A stretch of 42,777 bases of DNA, from NCBI RefSeq assembly GCF_901905185.1, contig NZ_CABFMQ020000089.1, positions 1 through 42,777 on the forward strand. Reading direction: 5' to 3'. Positions within the stretch are counted from its first letter, which is position 1. Each line of letters begins with the position of its first letter. This document shows positions 17,035 to 26,451 of this stretch, one piece after another. The notes beneath the pieces were generated by a model. That model did not search any database and was not told where the DNA came from. It worked only from the letters and a program-made list of their open reading frames with translations. The DNA comes from Methylocella tundrae. GTDB lineage: Bacteria; Pseudomonadota; Alphaproteobacteria; Rhizobiales; Beijerinckiaceae. The position numbers were made by a program, and so were the translations under genes.

Positions 17035-17580
17035 TCACGACACGGCGGCGAAACGACCGTTGAAATACAGAAGCGGGGTGGCGTCGGGATCAGCGACGAC
17101 CGCGTCGACGACCGTGCACAGGAAGAGACTGTGCGTGCTCGTTGGAATCGTCTCGACGACACGGCAGTCGAAGCTGAACAATGCGTCCTTTAGGATCGGC
17201 GCCCCAGTGATCGCTGTTCCCCAATCACTCCCCAGGAAGCGATCTTCCGCCGCGACCCCCTCGACCATGCCAGCGAAACGCTTGGCGACGGGCTCATGGC
17301 TATTCGCCAAGACGTTGACGCTCAGCGCCCTGGAGTCCGAGATGAGGGCGTGTGCGCGGACCTTTCGGTTGACGCAGACCAAAAGTTGCGGCGGATCAGC
17401 GGTCACTGAACATAGTGCAGTGGCGGTGAGACCCGCCCGATCGGTCCCGTGTCGCGCAGCGACGATTGCGCAACCGGAGGCGAACAGCCGCATCCCAGCG
17501 AGGAATCGGTCAGCGGTCACGACAGGGGACGCCGCTGTTGGCAGGTCGGGCGCCGCCGCGGTGATGGACGACATTGGCAT
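17035..17580 (-). CDS. Flavin reductase, HsaB-like component of two-component monooxygenase
   Basis: About 181 residues of the flavin reductase-like (FMN-binding split barrel) family. Key blocks are FASGCAIVAARH, LTATALCSVTADPPQLLVCVNR and a late PLLYFNGRF. These enzymes reduce FMN or FAD with NAD(P)H and hand it to the oxygenase partner, here the gene 49 bases downstream. The ATG at 17580 overlaps the hydrolase stop by one base (TGATG), so it is chosen over ATG 17574. Confidence 0.9.
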   Translation of the reverse strand: MPMSSITAAAPDLPTAASPVVTADRFLAGMRLFASGCAIVAARHGTDRAGLTATALCSVTADPPQLLVCVNRKVRAHALISDSRALSVNVLANSHEPVAKRFAGMVEGVAAEDRFLGSDWGTAITGAPILKDALFSFDCRVVETIPTSTHSLFLCTVVDAVVADPDATPLLYFNGRFAAVS

Positions 17581-18461
17581 CAGACTTCTCCCGTCTGGAG
17601 ATAGCGATGCACCACATCGTTGAACTCTTGCGGCGCCTCGTACTGCGGCCAATGGGCGGCCTCAGCCTTCATCACGTAGAGTTTGCCCCTTGGCAAGCGC
17701 GGCAACGCGCTTTTGGCGGCGGCGACGTCATGGATTGGATTATGCAGCGTCCAAAATAGCAGCGTGTCGCACTTGATCTTCTCCAACTCGACCATATCCG
17801 GCGTCGTGTCGCCGCTGGCCGCCTTTGCGAGGCGACTGAACACAAGTGGAGCCACTTTCTGGAAATCAGGATTTATATAGAGCGCCAGCCTGCTGTCGAT
17901 CAACTCGTCGGTCAGCAAATTCCAGTTACCCTCGTAAATCAACCACTGCATGCGGGAGTGAACGCTTTCGGGCGTCGGCAATTTGCCAAAGTTTCTGGCG
18001 CTGAGCTCCGCGAGATTCTTGAGATCTTGGCGACCTTTCTCGGTGACGATAGGAATCCCGCCGGTAGTGTTCAGGATCGCCTTATTGATGCGATGCGGAT
18101 ACTTGATTGCGAAGAAGCCGGCGATCATTCCGCCGAGCGATTCGCCTGAGATATGCGCCTTTTCGATTCCCAACGCGTCCATCAGTTCGAGCAACTGCTC
18201 GACGTAAACATGGGGCGTGTAATCGATGTCGGTCTTCTTCTCCGACAGGCCATGCCCGACGAAGTCGAATGCAACAACGTGATAATGCTTGCCCAGCGGA
18301 ACTACGTTCTTGGAGTAGGCCTCGATATGGCCGCCGATGCCGTGCATGAGTATGAGTGTCTCTGGTTTGCCGTGGCCGCTCTCGGCGATGCGGGTGCGGC
18401 CGAACGACGGCGTCTCGACGTATCGGATTTCGGCGCCTAGAAAATCAAGCCAAATTGTCAT
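17580..18461 (-). CDS. Alpha/beta hydrolase, meta-cleavage product hydrolase-like
   Basis: A 293-residue alpha/beta hydrolase of the C-C bond hydrolase type (HsaD, BphD, MhpC). The oxyanion motif MHGIGGHIEAY is at 39-49 and the nucleophile Ser108 in GESLGG. Asp245 is the likely acid and His270 in HWPQYE the base. The HWxQxE tail is typical of meta-cleavage hydrolases. It would split the ring-opened product of the preceding dioxygenase into a carboxylic acid and a 2-hydroxypenta-2,4-dienoate, which matches the hydratase/aldolase set at 25414-28168. It lies 25 bases after the dioxygenase gene and overlaps the reductase start. Confidence 0.9.
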   Translation of the reverse strand: MTIWLDFLGAEIRYVETPSFGRTRIAESGHGKPETLILMHGIGGHIEAYSKNVVPLGKHYHVVAFDFVGHGLSEKKTDIDYTPHVYVEQLLELMDALGIEKAHISGESLGGMIAGFFAIKYPHRINKAILNTTGGIPIVTEKGRQDLKNLAELSARNFGKLPTPESVHSRMQWLIYEGNWNLLTDELIDSRLALYINPDFQKVAPLVFSRLAKAASGDTTPDMVELEKIKCDTLLFWTLHNPIHDVAAAKSALPRLPRGKLYVMKAEAAHWPQYEAPQEFNDVVHRYLQTGEV

Positions 18462-18486
18462 TACATTACCCCGAACAGAGTTTTCT

Positions 18487-19377
18487 TCAGAAATGCCGCT
18501 TATGGCCCCAGTCGCTCAACTCCGAGTAGTTGACGATCTTCCACGTGTCGTCGTCGACGACGATGCCTCCGGAGCCAATTTCGATGGCGAAGCCGGATGG
18601 GGTCTTCACATAGAATGAGAACATGCGGTCGTTGGGGTGGTGACCAAGATCCAACACGAGGGGAACCCCGGCTCTCTGCGCGCGGTCGAAGGCCATCCCG
18701 ACGTCGTCCATCGACTGGTATTGGACCATGAAGTGATTGAGCCTCTTGCCTGCCGGAAACTGGGCGGTGGCAAGCGAATGGTGGCGGCCGCTGGCCGAGT
18801 GCAGAAACGTTGCGTCAACGACTTGGCCGGGAGCTATCTCGGCGCGAATATAGTCGCTGATGCGTAGTCCGAGAACCTTCTGGTAGAAACCGACGGATTC
18901 TTTGTAATCGTTGGCAGCCGTGAGGATATGGCCAAGACCGAGCGGACCGGTCTCGAAACCGAGGCCCTGCAGCACCTTGGATCGGAAGGGTTTCGAAATC
19001 GGGATGATAGTAGGACCGAAAAACAACTCGTGCGTATAGCCCGTTGGATCATCGCAGACGTAAATCTTCTCAACGCGGCGGCGCTCCGCGAGTTCATGAC
19101 CGCCGTCCCTGATGCGTCCCCCAGCCTTTGCAGCAGCATGGACGAATTCTTCGAGTTCCCCCTCAGTATCGAGTTCCCATCCTGCCACGAGGATATCGTC
19201 GGCGTTCCCTTGCTGCAGCCAGACGCGCTGCTCGTATTCGTCCATGCGCAGCGACAAGAGCTTTCCTTCGTCGCGTCGTCCCACCTGCATACCGACAATG
19301 TCGACGGCAAACTCCTCCCACTTTGGCAAATCGCTAACGTCAAAGACAACATACGCAAGATTGGATATCTCGGCCAT
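18487..19377 (-). CDS. Extradiol ring-cleavage dioxygenase, type I (BphC/HsaC-like)
   Basis: A 296-residue two-domain vicinal-oxygen-chelate dioxygenase. The Fe(II) ligands are His150, His215 and Glu266. The second-sphere catalytic residues His200, His246/247 and Tyr256 match BphC spacing. It should cleave a catechol next to its hydroxyls. First gene of the sigma54 operon. ATG 19377 is chosen because AAGGGAG lies 9 bases before it, and because the -24/-12 promoter at 19423-19437 would initiate near 19411. In-frame codons further upstream, up to 19524, would lie outside the transcript. Confidence 0.93.
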   Translation of the reverse strand: MAEISNLAYVVFDVSDLPKWEEFAVDIVGMQVGRRDEGKLLSLRMDEYEQRVWLQQGNADDILVAGWELDTEGELEEFVHAAAKAGGRIRDGGHELAERRRVEKIYVCDDPTGYTHELFFGPTIIPISKPFRSKVLQGLGFETGPLGLGHILTAANDYKESVGFYQKVLGLRISDYIRAEIAPGQVVDATFLHSASGRHHSLATAQFPAGKRLNHFMVQYQSMDDVGMAFDRAQRAGVPLVLDLGHHPNDRMFSFYVKTPSGFAIEIGSGGIVVDDDTWKIVNYSELSDWGHKRHF

Positions 19378-19422
19378 CACAGCTCGCTCCCTTTCGATTC
19401 TCTGCATTTTGAGACTGGAACC

Positions 19423-19437
19423 GCAAGGCGCGTGCCA
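19423..19437 (-). promoter_or_regulatory. Sigma54 (-24/-12) promoter of the ring-cleavage operon
   Basis: On the minus strand the sequence reads TGGCAC-GCGCC-TTGC, an exact match to the TGGCAC-N5-TTGC consensus with GG-N10-GC spacing. It predicts a start near 19411 and a leader of about 35 bases to the dioxygenase ATG. It is the only full match I found in the window. Confidence 0.88.
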
Positions 19438-19563
19438 AATGTTCATTGAGATAAATTGTGCGGCGCACTCATACTCTACACCACTATCTTTGTTGTTGTT
19501 TCGATGCTTGCCTAACTTTGCCATTGTGCGGTTGCGTCATGGAGATCTGCGAAAGAGATTTCA

Positions 19564-19578
19564 GAATTTGATGAACTC
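19564..19578. promoter_or_regulatory. Candidate upstream activator site, distal to the second repeat
   Basis: GAATT-TGATG-AACTC is an imperfect inverted repeat with the same architecture as the site at 19607. It lies about 160 bp upstream of the predicted sigma54 start. Confidence 0.5.
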
Positions 19579-19605
19579 CGGCCAGAACAAGAAAGTGAAC
19601 GTTTA

Positions 19606-19622
19606 CGAATTTTTGAAATTCG
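19606..19622. promoter_or_regulatory. Candidate upstream activator site
   Basis: CGAATTT-TTG-AAATTCG is a perfect 7-base inverted repeat centred about 203 bp upstream of the predicted sigma54 start. Its centre is 43 bp (four turns) from the repeat at 19564, a layout typical of tandem enhancer sites for XylR-type activators. Confidence 0.6.
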
Positions 19623-19666
19623 ATCTTGCAGTTTCCACCTAGCGCCTAAGGGACGAGGAGCAATGT

Positions 19667-19696
19667 CGTTGACAGATATCGCTAACTGTTGACAGT
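19667..19696. promoter_or_regulatory. Candidate GntR operators (site 5 plus a half-like copy)
   Basis: AACTGTTGACAGT at 19684-19696 is identical to site 3. A weaker CGTTGACAG copy at 19667-19675 is centred 20 bp away. Together they lie about 95-120 bp before the ETF-QO start. Confidence 0.62.
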
Positions 19697-19789
19697 AATA
19701 GGTTCCGATCCGATGCTTTCCAAGCCGGGGGCGAAGTAGCCGTAGAGGCGCTGTGGGAGCGAAATCACGATGAATTTGAGAGCGCGCTT

Positions 19790-21427
19790 ATGCGACAGGT
19801 AGCGGTAGCTCGCGAGAGCATGGAATATGACATCGTTATCGTTGGCGCCGGACCCGCGGGCCTGTCCGCCGCAATTCGGCTTAAGCAACTGGCCAGTCAG
19901 GCTGGTCGCGAGATTTCCGTTTGCGTCCTCGAAAAGGGCTCTGAAGTTGGCGCGCATATTCTGGCAGGCGCCTGCCTGGAGCCAACAGCCCTTAATGAGT
20001 TGATTCCGGACTGGCAGGAGCGCGCCGCGCCACTGAACATCTCAGCAAAAGATGACCGGTTCTTGTTTCTATCGGAAAAGCGTTCGATCCGATTGCCCCT
20101 GCCACCGCAAATGAACAATCACGGCAACTATATCATCAGCCTCGGTAATTTCTGCCGGTGGCTAGGCGGCCAGGCAGAGGCGCTGGGTGTCGAGATCTAT
20201 CCGGGCTTTGCTGCAACCGACGTTCTGTTCGATGAGACTGGGCGCATCATTGGCGTCGCGACTGGGGAAGTGGGAATTGGCCGGGACGGCAAGGTGACCG
20301 ACAACTACCAACCCGGGGTAGAGCTCCATGGCAGGATCACCATCCTCGCCGAGGGCTGCCGAGGGTCCTTGTCCAAGCATTTGAATGCGCGATTTGGATT
20401 GCGCGATGGCACCGCCCCTCAAAGCTATGGCGTAGGCATCAAGGAGCTTTGGGAAATTGATCCGGTCGAGCACCGGGAAGGACTAATTATTCACACGGTT
20501 GGCTGGCCTCTGGATACGGCGACCTATGGTGGTTCATTCCTCTATCACCTCGAAAAGAATCAGGTCGCAGTTGGGTTCGTCGTCGGACTCGATTACCAAA
20601 ACCCGACGCTTTCCCCCTTCGAGGAGTTCCAGCGCTTCAAGACTCATCCTGATATTCGTCCCTATTTCGAGGGCGGCCGACGCATCGCGTATGGCGCGCG
20701 CGCGCTCAATGAAGGGGGCTTCCAGGCGATCCCGACCTTGAGTATGCCCGGCGGCTGCCTCATTGGCTGCGCGGCGGGCTTTCTCAACACGCCCAAGATC
20801 AAAGGAATCCACACGGCGATGAAATCAGCGATGATCGCCGCTGAAGCGATTTTCCAAGATCTTGAATCAACGTTGGTATCGGCTGATTACAGGGCCGCGC
20901 TGACGCAATCCTGGCTGTGGAATGAGCTCTACCAGGCCCGAAACATTCGTCCGGCCTTCGGATGGGGTTTGTGGGGTGGATTAGCCTATTCTGCAATGGA
21001 TACCTATCTTCTGCGCGGTAAGGCGCCATGGACGCTGAGGTACAGGCACGCCGACCACGAAACGTTGAAGCCAAAGGCGAGTGTGACGCCAATCGTCTAT
21101 CCCAAACCTGACGGCAAGATAAGCTTTGACAGGCTATCCTCGGTTTTCATCTCGAATACGAATCACGAAGAGAACCAGCCTGTTCATCTCCAGCTTAATA
21201 ATCCTCAATTGGCGATCACCGTGAACTGGGGCATCTACGGCTCGCCCGAGCAATATTACTGCCCGGCGGGCGTCTATGAGATCATTGAACACAATGGTGC
21301 ACCGCGATTACAAATCAACGCCCAGAACTGCGTTCACTGCAAAACGTGCGATATCAAGGATCCCACCCAGAACATTAATTGGGTCGCGCCCGAGGGCGGC
21401 GGCGGCCCCAGCTATCCAAACATGTGA
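19790..21427 (+). CDS. Electron transfer flavoprotein-ubiquinone oxidoreductase
   Basis: A 545-residue ETF-QO that moves electrons from ETF to quinone at the membrane. The FAD motif GAGPAG follows the family-typical RESMEYDIVIV start, which supports ATG 19790 although ATG 19820 is possible. A GAHILAGACLEP segment and the quinone-side GIKELWEI are conserved. The single [4Fe-4S] cluster is encoded by YYCPAGVYE and CVHCKTCDIKDPTQNI near the C-terminus. It is followed 7 bases later by EtfB and EtfA. It gives the flavoproteins in this window a route to the respiratory chain. Confidence 0.97.
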   Translation: MRQVAVARESMEYDIVIVGAGPAGLSAAIRLKQLASQAGREISVCVLEKGSEVGAHILAGACLEPTALNELIPDWQERAAPLNISAKDDRFLFLSEKRSIRLPLPPQMNNHGNYIISLGNFCRWLGGQAEALGVEIYPGFAATDVLFDETGRIIGVATGEVGIGRDGKVTDNYQPGVELHGRITILAEGCRGSLSKHLNARFGLRDGTAPQSYGVGIKELWEIDPVEHREGLIIHTVGWPLDTATYGGSFLYHLEKNQVAVGFVVGLDYQNPTLSPFEEFQRFKTHPDIRPYFEGGRRIAYGARALNEGGFQAIPTLSMPGGCLIGCAAGFLNTPKIKGIHTAMKSAMIAAEAIFQDLESTLVSADYRAALTQSWLWNELYQARNIRPAFGWGLWGGLAYSAMDTYLLRGKAPWTLRYRHADHETLKPKASVTPIVYPKPDGKISFDRLSSVFISNTNHEENQPVHLQLNNPQLAITVNWGIYGSPEQYYCPAGVYEIIEHNGAPRLQINAQNCVHCKTCDIKDPTQNINWVAPEGGGGPSYPNM

Positions 21428-21434
21428 GTAAAAC

Positions 21435-22184
21435 ATGAAAGCAATTGTCGCAGTGAAGCGAGTCGTCGACTACAATGTCAAAGTTCGCGTGAAGTCGGAC
21501 GGGACTGGCGTAGACACTACAAATGTCAAGATGTCCATGAATCCGTTTGATGAGATTGCCCTAGAAGAAGCTGTACGTCTGAAGGAAAAAGGGATCGTCA
21601 CAGAGATCGTGGCCGTATCTCTTGGGGTCCCGCAATGCCAAGAGACGTTGCGCTCCGCCTTGGCGATGGGGGCGGATCGAGCGATCCTGGTCGAGACCGT
21701 GGCGGAGTTGCAGCCGCTGGCAAATGCGAAGCTGCTCAAGGCGATTGCGGGTCGGATCGAACCTCAATTGTTTTTGCTCGGCAAGCAGGCGATCGACGAC
21801 GATTGCAACCAGACGGGCCAGATGCTGGCGGCTTTGCTGGACTGGCCGCAGGGAACCTTCGCTTCGAAGGTGACGCTGGCCGACGGACGCGTTGAGGTCG
21901 TCCGCGAGATCGATGGCGGCCTCGAAACCGTTTCGCTGAGCCTTCCCGCAGTTGTGACAGTTGATCTGCGTTTGAATGAGCCGCGCTACGCGTCCCTGCC
22001 GAACATCATGAAGGCAAAGAAGAAGCCCCTCGACGTGCTGACTCCGGAGGCTCTAGGGGTCGACGTCACGCCGCATCTCAAAACGCTTAAAGTTGCGGAG
22101 CCACCCAAGCGTCAGGGCGGAATTAAAGTCGGTTCGGTGGCCGAACTGGTTGATAAGCTGAAAAATGAAGCGAAGGTGATCTGA
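21435..22184 (+). CDS. etfB: Electron transfer flavoprotein beta subunit
   Basis: A 249-residue canonical EtfB. It has [18 protein letters not shown] at the N-terminus, [19 protein letters not shown], and the recognition region ending in [12 protein letters not shown]. It holds AMP and contacts partner dehydrogenases. It starts 7 bases after ETF-QO and its stop overlaps the EtfA start by one base (TGATG). It is much closer to housekeeping EtfB than the copy at 12653. Confidence 0.96.
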   Translation: MKAIVAVKRVVDYNVKVRVKSDGTGVDTTNVKMSMNPFDEIALEEAVRLKEKGIVTEIVAVSLGVPQCQETLRSALAMGADRAILVETVAELQPLANAKLLKAIAGRIEPQLFLLGKQAIDDDCNQTGQMLAALLDWPQGTFASKVTLADGRVEVVREIDGGLETVSLSLPAVVTVDLRLNEPRYASLPNIMKAKKKPLDVLTPEALGVDVTPHLKTLKVAEPPKRQGGIKVGSVAELVDKLKNEAKVI

Positions 22185-23119
22185 TGACGATCCTCGTCAT
22201 AGCAGAGCATGACAATCTCACCCTCAAGCCCGCAACGCTGCACGCGGTAACGGCGGCGGTCGAGATCGGTGGTGACATCCACGTTCTCGTCGTCGGTTTC
22301 GGCGCCCAGGGAGCAGCTGACGCCGCTGCCTCGGTGATTGGCGTAAGCAAAGTGCTCCGCGCCGAAAGCGATGGTTACGCCCATCTGCTGGCTGAGCAGT
22401 TGGCTCCCGTGATCGTCGGCTTGGCGCCTGGCTACAGCCACATTGTGGCGACAGCGACTTGCGCCGCGAAAAATACGCTTCCTCGAGTGGCGGCAATGCT
22501 GGATGTGGCGCAGATCTCGGATATCTCGGCAATCGTTTCGGTGGATACTTTTGTCCGCCCGATCTACGCCGGCAACGCGCTTGCGACGGTCGCATCCTCC
22601 GACTTTATCAAGGTGATCACTGTCCGGGGCGCCAGCTTTGCCCTGGCGGCGGCCTCGGGCGGCGGCGCCGTAATCGAGACCGTCTCGGCCGGCCCAACCC
22701 CGCACTCATCGCGTTTCGTCGGACAGGAAGTCTCCCCGCGCACACGGCCAGAACTGACGACAGCCAAGATCGTGGTCTCGGGCGGCCGCGGCATGCAGTC
22801 AGGCGAAAACTTTCATCTTCTGGACGCGATTGCCGACAAGCTTGGTGCAGCAGTGGGCGCCAGTCGCGCCGCCGTTGATGCCGGCTTTGCACCAAACGAC
22901 TATCAGGTCGGCCAGACAGGCAAAATCATCGCCCCGGAGCTTTATATTGCGGTCGGCATTTCCGGTGCGATCCAACATCTCGCCGGAATGAAAGACTCTA
23001 AGGTCATAGTCGCGATCAACAAGGATGAGGCAGCCCCGATCTTCCAAGTCGCTGATTACGGCCTCATCGGCGATTTATTCAACGTGTTGCCGGAACTTCT
23101 GAGTGAACTTGACAACTAA
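22184..23119 (+). CDS. etfA: Electron transfer flavoprotein alpha subunit
   Basis: A 311-residue canonical EtfA. The C-terminal FAD-binding domain shows [28 protein letters not shown], a [17 protein letters not shown] segment and [17 protein letters not shown]. Partner of the preceding EtfB in the ETF-QO operon. Because the operon carries GntR-type operators, this set is probably induced with the catabolic genes rather than constitutive. Confidence 0.96.
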   Translation: MTILVIAEHDNLTLKPATLHAVTAAVEIGGDIHVLVVGFGAQGAADAAASVIGVSKVLRAESDGYAHLLAEQLAPVIVGLAPGYSHIVATATCAAKNTLPRVAAMLDVAQISDISAIVSVDTFVRPIYAGNALATVASSDFIKVITVRGASFALAAASGGGAVIETVSAGPTPHSSRFVGQEVSPRTRPELTTAKIVVSGGRGMQSGENFHLLDAIADKLGAAVGASRAAVDAGFAPNDYQVGQTGKIIAPELYIAVGISGAIQHLAGMKDSKVIVAINKDEAAPIFQVADYGLIGDLFNVLPELLSELDN

Positions 23120-23643
23120 GCTCCGAGCGTTACCGGCTCCCCTCGGCCGCGTAGCCCAAATCCTCGTAGGGGACGAAGATTGGGTGCTGGAACTTGCACT
23201 GGAGCGAAAACCGGCGAGGCGGAAGCTGTAGGTCACGGGAGAGAATGGCCTTCGCCATCACTCCGATGGCAACCCGCCCATCGGGATCCCCCTGCATACT
23301 TGGGGGAAATACGGACAACACACGGCGAGAGTGATCCCCGGCTTGTTCATCGAAGTGGTAGCCACTCTAACTGATCTTAGTCATCACTGATGATTACGCT
23401 CAAGGTCACGGAAAGGAAAGCCGGCCGAAAATGTAGCTAGGCCTTTGGGCTTAAGCGGCAAGGCGATGGTGGCCGTTCCCGGCGCGTCGCTTCGGGGCAT
23501 GTGTCAAAGCTTGGTCCAGCGACAAACCAAAAAGCTGAACTCAGCTATACGTGTCGTTGGCTTTGATATTATGACAACAGGCTAGTGATTGTCGATTTTG
23601 TATTGGAGGGCTAATGAGCCAGTGTTTGTACAATTTGGTGTGA
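23120..23643. other. Intergenic region, no gene seen
   Basis: These 524 bases after etfA contain no supported gene or strong terminator. Only short weak inverted repeats are seen, for example TCATC-ACT-GATGA near 23383. Confidence 0.5.
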
Positions 23644-23840
23644 TTGAGCGCTGCGGCCAAGGTCCGCGATTGCGGTGGATACGTCACTGCCGGCGTGCGG
23701 CGCGTGCGGCGGGGTGTTTTTTCCGGTCGAACGACCTGTCGCGACTGACAGCGGAGGATTGTAAGATCATCGATCGTCTCGGAGTAAGGACAATAATCGA
23801 TCTGTGGACGGTCTCTGAGCGTGCAGAACGCGCTCCCCCC
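23644..23840 (+). pseudogene. Relic of a Y_phosphatase3-type tyrosine phosphatase, frameshifted and truncated
   Basis: One frame gives an AAAKVRDCGGYVT segment followed by VRRVRRGV, like the NVRDLGGY start of this phosphatase family. A shift of one base in the T-run near 23718-23723 leads to FFRSNDLSRLTAEDCKI and LGVRTIIDL in the next frame, the second conserved block. The catalytic HCxxGKDRTG region is absent and the similarity ends about 23840. The family is usually about 250 aa, so this is a dead remnant. It lies next to the convergent MFS gene. Confidence 0.6.
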
Positions 23841-23858
23841 AGACATGCAATTGATAGC

Positions 23859-25079
23859 CTACGACCTGCGCGGCTTGGCGAAACGAGGTACGAACAACGC
23901 ACAAGCGGCGACGATCGCTAGTGAGGCCAAGATCATCACGGCCAAGCCATAGCCAAACTGTGTGATAATGAGAGCCTGCGGATAGGGCATCACAAATACG
24001 CCTATGCTGAAGACCGTGTTTAGGAGCGCCTGCGGTCCGGCTCGCTCGTTTGGTTCGAGGCCTTCGCTCATCCACGCTGAGAGGATTGGATAGATGACGC
24101 TATAGCCCATGCCAAAAAAAGCGCCGGCTACGGCTATCAGCCATGATGTCTCAGCGACGGCGACAAGCATGAAGCCAGAGCCCTGCAACAGAAAGCCGGC
24201 TGCGACGAGAATGTTCCAGTTGATCATCTCGAACGAACGCATGGCGAAGAGGCGACTTGCGAACATCACCGTCGTCGATGCCAAAAAGAATGCTGCTATC
24301 GGGATAGCTCTGGCCTCTAACATTGCGGCGAGATAGGCTGTGACAAAACCGAACATTGTCCCGTTGACGAAGATCGCGATAAAAGCCGGAACGCGATCTC
24401 GCCGCACGCCGGAAAAGAAGTCGAGGCGGCGCGCGATGCGGGGCCAGGGTATCGGCCGCAGCCCGAACATCAGCGTTAGGCCGACGCAGGCCGGAACAGT
24501 AGCTTCGAGAAACATCGCTTGGGTGCCGAAGGCGTTCAGGACGAGTGCACCGATGGGCGGTGCAAAAGCCTGCGGCAACATAAGCATGCTCGAAAGCAAA
24601 CCGAGCAAATAGACGAAACGCTTCACATTGAGTCGGCTCTGCCCATAAGTGACGAATGAACTGAGGAACAAGCCCTGTCCCACGCCTTGAACAAGACGCG
24701 AAGCGACCGCGGGCCAAAATTCGGCGGAGGTATAGCGGAGGCTGAAAAAGCCTATCATAAGAAGGGCGATAGCGAGCCGACACGTGTTCAAAACGCCGAT
24801 GCGCGCTGCGATCGCCCCTGACAGAAAAGTGAAGAGGATGACAGGTAAGGCATAAAGCGAGATCAAAAGGCCGATCGTATGCAGATCGAAATGTTCCCGC
24901 GCGAATACAATGGCTAGAAGGGAACTATGCGAATTCAAGTAGGCGGTGAAAAACCCAGCAATACCGAGTTGTATATATTCGCGGCGCGCCCGGGCGTCGA
25001 TAAAGCCAAATTCGATCGCGGCCTCGTCTGCCTTCTCAGGATTTTGCACGGTGCGCGTGCCGCTTAAAACGAACTTCAT
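23859..25079 (-). CDS. MFS transporter
   Basis: A 406-residue, very hydrophobic protein with about 12 predicted membrane segments, consistent with the major facilitator superfamily. The first transmembrane block begins near residue 40 (GIAGFFTAYLNSHSSLLAIVF). The loop between helices 2 and 3 is atypical (AARIGVLNTCRLAI). The second half begins after the LDFFSGVRRDRVPAFIAIF stretch. ATG 25079 is preferred to a TTG at 25142, though no clear ribosome site precedes it. It lies downstream of the lower-pathway operon on the same strand, separated by 334 bases. Import of an aromatic acid or efflux are both possible. Confidence 0.75.
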   Translation of the reverse strand: MKFVLSGTRTVQNPEKADEAAIEFGFIDARARREYIQLGIAGFFTAYLNSHSSLLAIVFAREHFDLHTIGLLISLYALPVILFTFLSGAIAARIGVLNTCRLAIALLMIGFFSLRYTSAEFWPAVASRLVQGVGQGLFLSSFVTYGQSRLNVKRFVYLLGLLSSMLMLPQAFAPPIGALVLNAFGTQAMFLEATVPACVGLTLMFGLRPIPWPRIARRLDFFSGVRRDRVPAFIAIFVNGTMFGFVTAYLAAMLEARAIPIAAFFLASTTVMFASRLFAMRSFEMINWNILVAAGFLLQGSGFMLVAVAETSWLIAVAGAFFGMGYSVIYPILSAWMSEGLEPNERAGPQALLNTVFSIGVFVMPYPQALIITQFGYGLAVMILASLAIVAACALFVPRFAKPRRS

Positions 25080-25413
25080 GCGGCAAATCAAGATGAGGCG
25101 GACTTGGCGCGGCGCAACAACCAGCGCCGATCGGGACCGCAACTCTTAGCGTTCGGCGCGTTACCCTTGATTACGCGCGGGCGAAAATGCTGTTGTTCGG
25201 ATTCAGCTGTATGACACTTAAAGATGAAAATGCCCTTTCCTTCTCAAAATATTCGACGTTCGAACAAAAGTGTCGAGAAAAGCTACCGGGTTTGAGAACT
25301 GGTGGAAATCGAGCCTACGGCAGCTTGGCACCTCGGGAACGCAACCCGGCGCAAAACCTCTTATTTCCTGCGACGCTCTTTCCGCCGCTTTCGCCTTTTG
25401 AACTCGGCCCAAT
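25080..25413. other. Intergenic region, no gene seen
   Basis: These 334 bases lie between the MFS start and the aldolase stop, on the same strand. No conserved frame or clear hairpin was found. It presumably holds the MFS promoter. Confidence 0.45.
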
Positions 25414-26451
25414 TCAGTCTGCACCGCTGCGCTCGCGAACCATATCGAGAGCGACGTCGACGATCATGTCCTCCTGCCCGCCGACCATGCGCCGACGGCC
25501 GAGTTCGACCAGAATCTCCCGTGTGTCGACGCCATAATCGGCGCTGGCTTTTTCGGCGTGCCGCAGGAAGCTGGAATAGACGCCGGCGTAGCCGAGGCTG
25601 AGGGTCTCCCGGTCGACGCGGACGGGGCGGTCCTGCAGCGGGCGCACGAGTTCTTCCGCAGCGTCCATCACCTTGAAGAGATCGACGCCATGATTCCAGC
25701 CCTTGAGGTTCGCGGCGGCGATAAAGACCTCTAGCGGCGCATTGCCCGCCCCCGCCCCCATGCCGGCAAGGCTCGCGTCGATGCGGACCGCGCCTTGCTG
25801 GGCGCCGACGATCGAGTTGGCGACGCCGAGCGACAGATTGTGATGGGCGTGGATGCCGCGCTGGGTTTCGGGCTTCAGGACACGATCGTAGGCGAGGAGG
25901 CGTTCGCGATAGCCGTCCATGTCAAGTGCCCCGCCGCTGTCCGTGACATAGACGCAGGTCGCGCCATAGCTTTCCATCAATTTGGCCTGGGCGGCGAGGG
26001 CGTCCGGCTCGATCATATGGCTCATCATTAGAAAGCCGACGGTGTCCATGCCAAGATCCCGAGCAGCGGCGATATGTTGCTTCGAGACATTCGCCTCCGT
26101 GCAATGGGTGGCGACGCGCACGGAGCGGACCCCCAGCCTGTAGGCGTGCTTCAAATCTTCAACCGTGCCGATGCCGGGAAGCAGGAGCGTCGTCAGCGTC
26201 GCGTGTTTGACGACGTCCGCGACCGCCTCGATCCATTCATCATCGGTATGCGCGCCAAAACCGTAATTGAAGCTCGACCCATTGAGGCCATCGCCATGGG
26301 CCACTTCGATGGCGTCGACCCTCGCCTCGTCCAGAGCCCTGGCGATCTTGCGCACATGATCGAGCCTATAGCTGTGACGAATGGCGTGCATGCCGTCGCG
26401 CAGCGTGACATCCTGGATATAGAGCTTGTCCTTGGTCGGATCGAACGCCAT
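25414..26451 (-). CDS. mhpE: 4-hydroxy-2-oxovalerate aldolase
   Basis: A 345-residue class II aldolase of the DmpG/BphI/MhpE family. It cleaves 4-hydroxy-2-oxovalerate into pyruvate and acetaldehyde. The VTLRDGMHA motif (residues 15-23) holds the catalytic Arg and metal-binding Asp, and [13 protein letters not shown] holds the metal His pair. The [11 protein letters not shown] segment is also standard. It overlaps the dehydrogenase gene by one base (TAATG), consistent with the known channelling complex between the two enzymes. Last gene of the lower meta-pathway operon. Confidence 0.96.
   Translation of the reverse strand: MAFDPTKDKLYIQDVTLRDGMHAIRHSYRLDHVRKIARALDEARVDAIEVAHGDGLNGSSFNYGFGAHTDDEWIEAVADVVKHATLTTLLLPGIGTVEDLKHAYRLGVRSVRVATHCTEANVSKQHIAAARDLGMDTVGFLMMSHMIEPDALAAQAKLMESYGATCVYVTDSGGALDMDGYRERLLAYDRVLKPETQRGIHAHHNLSLGVANSIVGAQQGAVRIDASLAGMGAGAGNAPLEVFIAAANLKGWNHGVDLFKVMDAAEELVRPLQDRPVRVDRETLSLGYAGVYSSFLRHAEKASADYGVDTREILVELGRRRMVGGQEDMIVDVALDMVRERSGAD

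Larger units (their letters stand above)
19378..19789. other. Divergent regulatory region between the sigma54 operon and the ETF-QO operon
   Basis: No gene is supported here. It holds a sigma54 promoter pointing left, two upstream inverted repeats, and GntR-type operators on the ETF-QO side. Confidence 0.7.

Noticed and set aside
23165..23210. TGG...TTGC pair after etfA
   Set aside because: The spacing between GG and GC is 12, not 10, and no gene follows.
25324..25345. TGGCACC as a second sigma54 promoter candidate
   Set aside because: The -12 element is GAACGC, not TTGC.
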